Shown here one piece after another: positions 24,961 to 35,800 of a stretch of DNA of 64,000 nt. Numbering within the stretch: the stretch's first letter is position 1; each line of letters starts with the position of its first letter. The stretch comes from Sitta carolinensis. Taxonomy: Eukaryota > Chordata > Aves > Passeriformes > Sittidae. The stretch spans positions 101,432,410 to 101,496,409 of the forward strand of contig CM063284.1 of the NCBI GenBank assembly GCA_032173965.1, given 5' to 3'. The notes beneath the pieces were generated by a model. It did not search any database, was not told the DNA's origin, and saw only the letters and a list, made by a program, of their open reading frames with translations. The position numbers and the translations under genes were made by a program.

Positions 24961-27310
24961 CAGATTTCTCTATCCATCTCAACTATTTGTCCACTAAAAG
25001 GGAGAAAGGTTTATTCTACTTTTTCAAGACACTCATACCACTCATAGTGTTCTGATTAATATGATGCATTCAAGGACAGTGTTTTGTGAAATAAGTCCTC
25101 TGCACAGAGTAAAATCAAAGGAAAATAAAACATTCTAAAGAGACAAAATACAAAATAGCTCTCAGAACCTGAATGGCAATAAATTAGTATTGCTTACATT
25201 TCCCTACAACTATTGCAATAATTTCTTTACTCCCTTGCTAACTATGGTGTTTAGTCTAAGCATGAGAAGGGATATTTTTATATTGGTGGGGGGACTTTAA
25301 GTGGTTTAGATGTCACTAGAAAATTGTGAACTTGCATGGTAAAAACATGCTGGAATGGATTTCCAAGTGAGAATGGTTCATTCAAAACTGTAAATATGAA
25401 TGGTAGTGGGTGGAGACTATTTCATCAGCTCACACGCCTGCCCTTCTGATAGGATTATCCTGTGATTTACAAGATTGTTTCTCCAAAGGCAGAATGAAAT
25501 AAAGTGGTTACAGTCACCCTTTCCAAACTTATATTATCTTGGTGTTGGTATAGAACTAGAGGAGAATCTCACTAGTACAGTGTTGGTTTTTGTGTGATTT
25601 CCTTTAAGTCACTGCAATTTTCTTAGCACTGTTGAATTTCCTGGCTATAGAATAGGAAATTTAAGAATACTGTCTAATGAAAGAAATTATGGACCATGGT
25701 CTGTTCCGCAGGTAAATGGACAGTTGAGGCCATTAGCTCAGCACAAGTGACTGTGTCAAGCATCACACTGTAGAGACCTCTGGAGAACGTTTTCCCACTC
25801 GGCCTGCCTCCCTTTGACTGGAATGAATTGGCTTTCAAAGTTGTCCTCTCTTCACTGGCCATAAAAGGGACCTTGATAACCAACCTCACCTAGATCCACA
25901 CATCCACACATTTTAGGTGGTCAGACTGAAATCAGGCAAGCCAGGCAACTTCTGTATTTGAAGGGAGTAAAGCAAAAAGCTCAGAGGCAGAACGGAAGCT
26001 CTCTGTTTCCAATTCTGCTGACAACCTACTAGGGTAATCTTGTAAAAATAATCTTTGCTCATTGGTACGTTGGGTAACCCACTGCAGATTCAATGGGTTT
26101 TATGTCACAGGCTTATCATGACACTTATTTGACAGTTATTTGGTTTGCAGATGAAGGATGAAGTCCGAGTGTCCACATGGAGAAGTTTGCTTACAGGGGT
26201 ATATCACTCTTGACTTAAGACTTGTTATCAGTATCTCAGCTTTTAGAATAATGCACTACCTAAAGTTTCATGTTTATTTAAAAAAAAAAGAAAAAAATGT
26301 AAAAGAAAAAGATAACGAGAAACAAAACACACTATGCCTGTTATGTGGGCCAGCATCTGAAACAAAGACACAGAGAGACACACTGTATTTGTTATGCGTG
26401 AGTCATCAGGATGCAGACAGCATGGCCTTACAGATATTTTTATTCTTGTTTGAATCAACCCAGAGGTAGATCTAAAAGGAGTTTTGCTATTCCTGGTTGC
26501 ACATGTTAATGTATACCACATACACCAGATTGCACCATGTGCTGGCAGAAGAGCCACTCTGAGCAAGGAGAAAAAAGAATAAGGAAAACAGTATTATCAA
26601 GCCTTTTAAAAGAAAACTTCTAAAGCACCTTTAAATTGCAACATCTTGAGCAAAGAAAAGCCTGAATTATGTAAAAGTGGGCAGGGAGCCAACATCTGGC
26701 AGTAATAAGATTGTTTTGTAAGCAAGCAGTTTTCTACACAGCACGCAGCTCTTGGTCCCCATTAGAGCTAATGGTGAATCTGTGAAGATGTGCATGGTCT
26801 CTGGCTGCCAGAAGGATACCCTAGGCTTTGAGTGAAAATCTTTGTGTCATTTGATCTCCTGAAACAGCCAGCTGAGATGAGTTATATTCCCCCTGCCAGG
26901 AACCTCGAAAGAATTGTTCAAACCATACGCTCATTCCTGTTGAATTGGAAACAAATGCCATGGCTGAATTGTTGGACTTTGAAACTAAACTCTCCCCGAT
27001 TCTTCCCAGCATTCCTGAGAAGAAACAAAACTCCTCCCTGTTTCTGCCACTTTTGTCTCTGCAGAGGGACCTCCTTGCCTCCACTCCCTGTACTCCTCAT
27101 CCTTTCTGTCCTCCTCCAGCGACTGCAATCTCCCATTCCAGAAAGCCACATCACAGGCCTGCTCCATGTGTTAGTGATCTTCTGTTTGCTGCCATTAGAC
27201 TTCGCCATCGCCTTGTAGAAATGGAGTTGCTTAATTAGGTCCAGAGAGCTGGAAAACAACAAGGCCATTCAGGGTGGCACCCAGCCAGCAGCTTCTTCCC
27301 TTTGCTCTTT
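24961..27310. other. Non-coding DNA, no gene recognised
   Basis: Holds an A-rich stretch at about 26279-26312. At 26830-27270 several open frames on both strands overlap one another (up to 128 codons). Overlap on both strands without any domain signature is the pattern of chance openness. Confidence 0.6.
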
Positions 27311-27336
27311 GTTTTGCTTTGCTTTGCTTTGTTTTT
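27311..27336 (+). repeat. Short (GCTTT)n microsatellite
   Basis: Four to five imperfect copies of a GCTTT/GTTTT pentamer in tandem. Confidence 0.85.
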
Positions 27337-27489
27337 CCTCTTTTCTTAGAAGGGAAATATCTCAAGCCCTTCCCTGCTTCTTCCCACCTGTATAATCTAC
27401 AGCCCAGCTGAGTAGTTCGGGTCTTCAACCAGACTCTGCACACAGAGGTTGTCTTTCAAAGCCAGCCCCAAAAGAAACAGTAGAAAGAA

Positions 27490-27491
<2 letters not shown>

Positions 27492-27527
<36 letters not shown>
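27492..27527 (+). repeat. Uninterrupted 36-base poly(A) run
   Basis: Thirty-six A in a row follow an A-rich leader. An AATAAA hexamer overlaps the start of the run, but no intact or decayed cellular reading frame precedes it. CR1 does not make poly(A) tails, so a retrogene is not favoured. The exact length depends on sequencing accuracy. Confidence 0.9.
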
Positions 27528-27529
<2 letters not shown>

Positions 27530-29068
27530 AAACCACAAAAACTCCTGACTTAGACATGCAGCAGGACCTTAGGTCTCCAAAAGCTTACAGTGTGCTCCAA
27601 AAAGAGTAGGCAACTAATGATGGTCACTCCCCAAGCAATGAAGGGCTTTGAAAGTCACAGCCACTCATCAGCACACTAGGGAAAAGTTCTTAGTTCTTGG
27701 AAGCCATCCTCCCAGTGCTCAGAGCTGCATCTGGGTATAGTTTAGATTTTATTTCAGCCTTCATAAAAAGTACAGTTGCTTCCTGTTACCAGCAATGCTT
27801 GAACTCCATCTCAGATATTTAACTCTCCCAGCATCATTGCTGACAAAAAAGTATGCTTGAGTGCTTAGTTTCAAACAGCCTGACTGCCCTCCTTCTTCCC
27901 CAGCTCTCCCAGAGGGCATCCGGGAGCACCCATAGATTTAACATTTCAAAGATATTTTGCTGCAGACTGAACACACACCTACTAAATAATTTAATCATCA
28001 TATCATCACATTTCTTGGATATTCTTACTTGACTTGTAGTATTCATTTCATAGAAAGATGTCACCAGAGACCTAAACTAAGCTGTAAATCACCACTGCTG
28101 CCTATGAGACCAGGTAGTGCAGAGGTACCATTCAGCCATTCGCTGGCATTGACTAGACTTTATGTTTGCTCAGTAATAATGTAGCAGTCAGACAAACAAA
28201 CAGAAAAGTGATGGGTTTCCTCTAGAAAAAAAAAAAAAATTAAACTTTTCTGGGTGCTTTTTTAATTATTCAATTGTTTTTCGCTGCTCTAAAAAGGCCT
28301 ATATAAGTTGTCTGATGCTCATCAAGAGCTGTTTGTACCATGCATTTCTGCCAGACTCAATGAAGAATGCCATCAGGTTCTCTTTGAAGATTTAGTGCAA
28401 ATAGAAAAGAAAAGCAAAGATCCAGTCCTCTAGCTGGAGTTTTCAACTCATTCTGAGCAAAGACTCAGTCCTCTAGTTCATTCCTTTTCATACCTAGAAG
28501 CTATGAGGTTTCTTCTGAAATGACAGGATATATTATAGTCCTTTATGTTTTAAAGGCCTTGCATATTGACATATACAGCCTGGAAGCACTGCTAAAGCAA
28601 GGTGAAATATGACAGGCTATGGTACAAATGGAATACCACAACCTGTAAGGGTCTCCTGTAAGGGTCTCCTGTACAGAATATGGGAAGATTTTCCTTCTAG
28701 ATGATGAAAATGAGTCTAAAAGAACCATGGGAAAGCATGACATACCCAAATCTGGAGATTAGTTTATCCTTTTATCTTGTAGTTTCATAAAAATATTCCA
28801 CAGTCTTAATCCCTCTCACCAACATGTGCCTGCAAAGCAGCGTATCTCAGTTTGCATGCTGCCAGCCCTTCCAGGGAGAGCTTGATGCGTGCTCAGGAGC
28901 AGCACCTGGCTCTTGGGAAATGCTTCCAGAGGAAGTGACAGAAGAGGCCTTCCTCTCCCAATTCAAAACAAAGCTTCGCCAAACAGAAAATTCCTGTAAG
29001 CTACATTCATAAGTCCAAGGACAGATTTTTTCAAAGGAAGTTAAAGTAAGGGGAAGATCAAAGACCAG
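27528..29068. other. Non-coding DNA with a short tandem duplication
   Basis: Unique-looking DNA. A 14-base A run lies at 28226-28239. A 13-bp unit (CCTGTAAGGGTCT) is duplicated in tandem at 28642-28667 and followed by a partial third copy to 28673. No gene is recognised. Confidence 0.65.
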
Positions 29069-29910
29069 ATAGGAAGAAGCAGGTTGTAGCAGTGGAAGAT
29101 TCAATCATCAGGCAAATAAACAACAGGGTGCATGACCTTGGATGGGACCACAGGGGAGCCAGTCTTACAAGAAGAAAGGTGGTGGATTTCAGCGGAAACC
29201 TCGGCAGGGTCTGAGGAAACCTGGGGAAAGAGCATGCAGTGGTGATTTGCCTGGGCATCTATGTCTCTGGTGACAGATGGACACTCTGGAGGTAACACGT
29301 AGGCCCCAGAAAGGAAGCTACAGACCAAGATTTCTACAGATGGGAATTGGAGTATAAGTAAGTGGTCACTTCTCACAACGGAGGGAGGTCACCGGTTCAA
29401 TTTTACTGGCACTAGTGCAGGGAAATGAGCTATTTAACATACACAGATGTTAGAAAAGGCAACAAGGCCTGAGGTAAAGACTGTTGATGACATTAAGTTA
29501 TGCAGAAGAACAGGAATGTGAGCAGACTGTGGAGAATTACAAAAGAGTCCGACAAGATGGAGTGGCTGAGCAATAACACAGCAGCTGAAATTCATTTTGT
29601 ATAACTGTGAAGTGATGCATAGTGTGGAAAGACAACCCTGGATCTGCACAGACAGAGGTAGTTTCTGAAATAACATTAGCATTCTCAATAGACCTCAATA
29701 TATGGTTCCATAAAAGCAAAGTGAAAATATCAGGAACAATCAAAAAAGGAAGAGCGAACAAAGCAAAATCTCTTCACTGCTCTTCTATCAACCCTTGGTT
29801 CACACCCTTCAAATTGCACACAGTTATCTTGGAGAGAGAGGAACAGCACTGAAGGCACAAAAGGCTATGAGAGGTGTGGAAAGGCTTCCAAAGGGAGAGG
29901 GCAGGTAATA
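29069..29910 (+). mobile_element. Decayed ancient CR1/L3-type LINE fragment
   Basis: Several segments resemble old CR1/L3 LINEs on the plus strand. At 29483-29503 the sequence reads VDDIKLC, a decayed form of the reverse-transcriptase catalytic block (FADDTKL in CR1). The segments GAAGTGATGCATAGTGTGGA (from 29609) and about 29867-29890 (ATGAGAGGTGTGGAAAGGCT) match, in order and spacing, the region downstream of that block and the MERG-type segment of older CR1 copies, as I recall their consensus. Further upstream, 29080-29112 reads QVVAVEDSIIR, like the GDS-type motif of the esterase domain in CR1 ORF1. No continuous frame remains. The stretch between the two parts is unassigned, so they may be one internally deleted copy or two insertions. 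Consensus comparison was from memory. Confidence 0.65.
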
Positions 29911-31444
29911 CAGATATTTGCCCAGTGCCTACTCCTCCTAATGTCCCTGCTTGTCATCACTGGGTGAGGTGGGTTTTAGGTCCAGACTGGCACTGCCACT
30001 CTTCCTGGCGTTGTGGTAATGTCTCAGACCCAGGCAGATCGATTTCTCCTCTGACTTTAGACCTGACATTAGTCCTTTTCTCAACAAGAAAACAAATGGA
30101 GGGCGGGAAGGGAGTGTTACCAGGGAAAAATATCAATAGTCATGTTACCCCACACACTATCACTCACCACTTGAAGTAACTTAACATTTTCAATAACAGA
30201 TTCAAATTTTAATCCCATTTTTTCTCCTCAGCGACAGTTCAATATTTCTTCAGCTCATTTGGAGCATGTACATTAGGTGAAATAACAGGAAAATGGAGTG
30301 CACACAGAAAATTAAACTCAGATTTTTAATAGCAATCATTCATACCAATAGTTGATTTCATGAGTGAAATAACAATGATCACAGAAGGAAAGAGTACTTT
30401 TAATTCATAGTGGAATAAAAATGTCTTGGTTTTCATATTTTACATATCTGTCTAGGAATTATTCATTTACATTTTTCATTATTAACTTATAATAGCAAAA
30501 ATATTTTAAGGGGAAAAGAAACTGAGGAGAGAAAGAGAACACATTATAAAAATAATTTCTGATTACTGTTCACCTATATTTGCCTTCCTAATAAGCTTAA
30601 AAAATTAAATATATATATCTATACACATTGCTAACCACTAGATCTCCAGTTTAGAAGGGTGAACCTTAGGATCTACTAGTGCTTGCAGCTACTGACTCTA
30701 GGAGACTGGTTGTCCATGACCTACAGAAATAATGTCACTTCATAGTTTTGGGAGTTGAAGAGCATATATTAAAAGACAAATTTCTTGAAAAGAGAACTGA
30801 GAAGGAAAGGTTCTATCAGACCAATGTTCAGAAGCAGCACATGTCATGAAAATGCAAAACTTACTTTTTGCACGGTGCTGAAACAGAAAATACAGCCCTT
30901 TATGAAGGGAGATCAGAGGCCTATCCTTACCAAAAAGATTCAAGCGTTCCTTTTAAAGTGTATTTCAATAAATGGCTTTTTTTTAAATATGAAATCATTG
31001 GTCTTATGGTTGTAATATTAAAACTACCTCTTAAAAACTACAGTTGTTTCTGCCTGACCATCAGTTTTAAGGTCTTCAAAATGAACTCTCCACTGCTCAA
31101 AAAGTACATGCTTTATTTTAAAAGTACTGAAAGCATTTGACTCACCCCTGAAAACATTCCCATGAGAACAAATGGCACCATTAAAATATACATTACTTTC
31201 AAGTTTCTCTTACACCTCTCAAAGCTCAGCTAATGTCAAAAAGAAAATAGATACAAGCCAGTGCAAAAACATCACACACCTCTTGATTTTAATATATTAA
31301 TATTTCTCACAGAAATAACTCAAATTCCAAAATAGTAGGATGTGTTATCCTACCCACAGTGTGACCCTTTCTCTGACCATACCATTATCATTTGAAATTA
31401 TGGACTTGCACAATTAGAGAAAGATAAAAAGGGAAAATCAAAGG
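29911..31444. other. Non-coding AT-rich DNA
   Basis: No gene or repeat recognised beyond short A/T-rich stretches near 30600. The frames present are under 105 codons and show no domain features. Confidence 0.65.
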
Positions 31445-31512
31445 AAAAAAAAAAACAAAAACAAAAAACCAAAAACAAACAAACAAACAAACAAACAAAA
31501 AACAGAAAAAAA
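31445..31512 (+). repeat. (CAAA)n / A-rich microsatellite
   Basis: An A run gives way to CAAAA units and then about six tandem CAAA tetramers, ending in another A-rich stretch. Simple repeat. Confidence 0.9.
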
Positions 31513-34029
31513 CCTGCCTGCATTAAATGTCCTTTTTGCAAACACCATTTTTCTCAGTCCTTTCACACTTGCTGTCAGAGTGACAGATTTTGGAGATAAA
31601 ACGCAAAATCAAGATATGTTCAATTAAGCTCAGTTACAAATCATAACCAAAGTGTGGTCTCAAGAATTCTGCCCACTCTTAAAACTATAGAAGTTGGCAG
31701 GAATGTTTGGGTTTTTTACACCAAATATATAAGTGTATATATATATATACACTCATATGCATAGTTTCTCATTTCTTTTTTTCATGTATGGAAAGCCCAC
31801 ATTCACAACAGATGGAGAAAGCATCTGATTTAACTGAGGTAAGAGCAACTACAAAGTGTTGTCAAAGAAATGTTGTAAACTGCCTAAAAGAACAAATAAC
31901 AGTTTATCCCCCTAACTTTTCACTCATAAATTCAGGGATTATTTCAAAAAGGCAAATTGCTGTGCATTCACTGACCAAAACATTTATCCAAACTGATTGT
32001 GTTTGTTTAGGACAGGTGTTTTTCCACCATACCACATTTACCCGACTACCAAAGAAAAAGAAAAAGACAATACACACATAAAATAGAATTGATTTTTTCA
32101 TTCTCAAGGAATATTTTTCTTCTTTTTATTAATGTTTTTCCTATATCAACACCTTTAGCTAAGAGGTAGCTAATAAAGGAAAGATTATTACTGCACCCAC
32201 AGTGGTGAGCAGATATTAGCACTGACTTTTAATGATACTATTAGCTCTTCTGGCAACTTAATGAAACCCCCATGCCTTTACAAATCCAGCTTACAACAAT
32301 TTTTCAAACCAAATTAATTTACTTTGTAAACATGGAATGGCCCTTTGGGACCACAGAATACAACATTCTTATTGTGAGTGCTCTGATTCTGCAGCTTGTG
32401 TACGTGCTGGGCAGCAGAGAGGCTGCTCCAGGCAGATGGCTTCGCTTTCTCATGCAGATTAAAAAAAAATAGGAAAAAGATCGCTCTCACTCTCTCGTTC
32501 CCTTTTTCTTTTTAGTGAGGTATAACATATTCCCGTGTGAAGGGCAGATCTTTATCTTAGTGGATTCTGCTAGCACAGAGAGCTAACACTGAAGAGCCTT
32601 CACTCTTTCCCAGTTCCAGCTGTATCAAAGTCCTGCCACAAGGATCATTAGCAGCAGCAGCAGCCACACACAGATGCAGTTTGTAGGCCCACACTACACT
32701 GACTACGGATGCAACACTTCTCCATACATCCTAGGAGCCTTCCAAACCTCAAATGTGCCAGCCAGTATGTTTCACTCTTGAATTCTCAGTGGAACTGCCT
32801 TTGAGGGGTGCCAGACCCCAAACTTTCTCCTCAATGGGACATTAAAAAATATTCCTGGAATCTTGGCTTGACAATGGAACAATAAAATGAAACGCTGAAG
32901 CTCTGCAGTGAAGGGGAATGCCCTGCCAATTTTCTGAAGCTGCCCAAGTTCTCTGGAGCTGCCAGAGGTAGTTTAAGGAGCCTACGTTGGGAAACTTAAG
33001 ATCACCCACAACAGGCCAGGGAGAAGCAGGCATATGGGAGCAAATTCCTTATTAAAACACTACAGGTGCTCAGCCCTGGAAACGGGAGCTCTGGCTTCTC
33101 TAGACCTCTTTCATCAGTCAGGTAGCCAGCCGGTTAGGAAGCCAGAAGGTCAAGTTGTTAAAAAGGAACTCAATAGCCCATCAGGATTTGACAGTCAGAT
33201 CATCTCATTTCATTCAGAATAAATAATTCACAAGGATGAAATGCAACCAAACAAAAAAATCTAAGACATTTTATTGAGTCAGAAGCAATTGCCCCATTTG
33301 ATCCTAGAAGAAAAAGCAAACAATGAACGTGTTTTTAGGAATAGGTTGTTATTAGCGGTTTTCCTGGGATACTGTGGCCTCTGATACATGCAATCCCCCT
33401 CTGAGGCAACCAGATTTTCTCACTCCCTAAACATGTAGACAAACCAGTCCCTCGAGCCCCTTATCCTTTTAGGGTATGGGATTGAAACCACATCAAACCA
33501 CTAAGTAAGCAATTCTTTTCAAGACAGACCATTCCCAGACTCTTCTTTTCTTGTAACTTTCACAGACCTCTTCTGCTCTCTGAGTCCTGGGAATTCATCT
33601 CTTCCTCAATGGATGACTAGAAAATGTGGGAGGAGAACTGCTAAACGTTTCTCCTTTTCTTCTAACCAATACTTCTTTTCTTCATTTTTACATGCTAGCT
33701 GCAGGTTCTCAGCTGGTTAACTAGGTCTCCATAAGGTATGCAATTCCCACAATATTTCAGGACCTCTGCAACATCTTTTTGTGAAAGCACACCACAAGAA
33801 GGTATGGGATAAAGGCAAAGACATCCAAGGAGGAAACCATGAAGAGCAGTCTAAATAAATAAAGGCTCTTAGATTTCATGTATGAAATTAGACAACCCGA
33901 CCTGGACTAAAATAACTTCCAAATCGCCTCCAAATTTTGACAGAAGAAAGAAAAATCAGTGAGGTCAGAATACAAATCACTCAGATGTGACCAATGAAGT
34001 TATACTGATGGGAGAACTGTAGTATATCT
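31513..34029. other. Non-coding DNA with a short TA tract
   Basis: A (TA)7 tract lies at 31736-31749. The rest is unique AT-rich sequence with no supported gene. Confidence 0.6.
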
Positions 34030-35800
34030 GGAATCAGTCAATAGACTGATGAAAAGGAGGATGCCTCAGCCACAAGATCCCCCTGTATTAAAAGTTGGCC
34101 AGGATATTCAAATAATCATGGGAGACTTTGGTTACTCCCATGCAAACCAGAAAACTGACACAGTGGGTTGTGAGGCAGAAATTAAATTGATTTGTTCGTT
34201 TTTCACGTGGTATTAATGACTGCCTCATGGAGCATTTTGAGACCTTTCAGAATGAGGAGCACTTTTTTACCTAGTTCCAAAGAATCCACAGGACTCAGTT
34301 CAGAATTTGTTATAAAGGATCTCCATGATTGCTAGTCATCATAACATATTCAAATTCAAGATCCTTGTAGGAATAAGGGAGGGAGGAGGGAAAACCTACC
34401 CCATTATCACTTTAGAAACTGTGTAAAAGTGTGAGAGTTAAAGGAAAATGAAGTAAGTTGCTAAAAGGGTAATGCACCTGAAGTCAGCCAGGAGACTATC
34501 TAAAAATATTTTACTAGGACTTCAGTGCAAACAGTACCACCTCTTCAAAAACATTTTGAACAAGACCATAACAATCCAGCATTGTTAATGTCAGACTAGA
34601 GGAGGCTCTCAAAAGTAGAAAGATACTAATCAGAAGTGGAGGTCGTGTCCAAGTGAAGAAAACAAAAACAGTACAAAAGTTTATCTATTAAATGCAAAGA
34701 CATAATGAAACACAGAAACATTTTGAACTTGCTACAGGCATCCCAATTAATCAAAAAGTCTTGAAAACACAGCCAGAGTTTGTGTGACTAATAAATAACA
34801 GAGGTGTAAAAGAAAAGTTCAAGGCTGTATCAGAAAAGCTAATTGAATTATCTGAGTTGGTGTTTATAAGGGAAAAGCTCAGACAGGTTTTATGTGTGAA
34901 GCAAGTCTGAAATCTCTAAGTGTCAGTGGCAGGGGATTAGAGCAGGTCAATAAAACAGTAGCAAACCTCTAAGACCAGATGCCATTCACCCAGCAGCCCT
35001 AGAGAAACTAATATACAAAATCCTAAGTATGTGATTTATCACTTCAATAGCTTCAAAGGGCTCTGAGCCCAGAAGAAAGGGAAGGCTTCACAGATGACAA
35101 AACTTATAAACAGGTCCCAGGAGCAAGGAAATACAGGATACTACAGACCATTATTTAGGTTTCTATGTCAGGCAGATTGGTTGGAACTTTAATAGTAAAT
35201 ATACCCATAAATACCTCACAACAGAGAAGAAGAAAGTGGTTTTTATATAGGACTGTCATACTTCCTAGATGCACTGCAGTTCTTTGAAGACAATAATAAA
35301 TATGTGAATTAAATGATTCATTTAATTTATTATATTTTTGTTCCCAAAAAGTCATTAACATGTTGAGAGAAATTTAAAGAAGACAAGTTGTCATGGAAAA
35401 GCAGAAACGTATTAAATCCAGAGAGAATCTAATTAGTAACTTTTTTTTTTTTTTTTTCTTAAAGAAAGGGAAGCTGAAATAAACAGCCACTCTCAAGGAG
35501 AAGGATTTGCTCTTCTTAACCTATCCAAAACAGATCTACAGCCGAGGTCCACGAGTTAGTAAAGGTTATTCATAATACAAAATTTCTCAGCATCCTATAA
35601 ATTAAAATGCACTGCAGAAAGTTATAGAAAGATTTCTCAATGACTGATCAATAAGATGTCAGATAGTTAGACACACCATAAAAGATAAGTAAAGTATATC
35701 AGTAATAATAATTTCAACTACAGAAGCAGAATGATGGGCTAATTATCATTCAAGAAGGATCTAGAAAAGAAACTTGGGATATGTAACAAAAGTATGGTTT
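34030..35800 (+). mobile_element. Ancient CR1/L3 LINE relic spanning endonuclease and reverse transcriptase
   Basis: This is a heavily mutated but collinear LINE copy of about 1.8 kb. In order: 34121-34138 reads GDFGYS, a form of the GDFN motif of the endonuclease domain. At 34334-34342 Ser-His-His followed by Asn corresponds to the terminal SDHN endonuclease motif. 34972-35010 reads RPDAIHPAALEKL, like the conserved RPDGIHP block before the reverse-transcriptase fingers. The following GGAAATACAGGATACTACAG (35127 on) and the GGCAGATTGGTTGGAACT segment match the next conserved block. AAGTTGTCATGGAAAAG (from 35385) and the ATGATGGGC segment from 35731 match later blocks. Many stops and frameshifts are present. 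A 17-base T run (35441-35457) interrupts it. The FADD block is not clear where expected; a GCAGATGACAAAACT segment near 36190 might be a displaced piece. Consensus comparison was from memory. Confidence 0.72.
35441..35457 (+). repeat. Poly(T) tract inside the CR1/L3 relic
   Basis: Seventeen T in a row interrupt otherwise alignable LINE sequence, indicating later local expansion or insertion. Confidence 0.9.

Noticed and set aside
26832..27268. Open frames of 128 (plus) and 116 (minus) codons
   Set aside because: They overlap on opposite strands, show no domain or signal features, and the local sequence explains them by chance absence of stops.
27300..27527. Processed pseudogene ending in a 36-base poly(A) run
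   Set aside because: Although AATAAA overlaps the run, no gene-like sequence precedes it, and birds rarely form retrogenes because CR1 does not use poly(A) tails.
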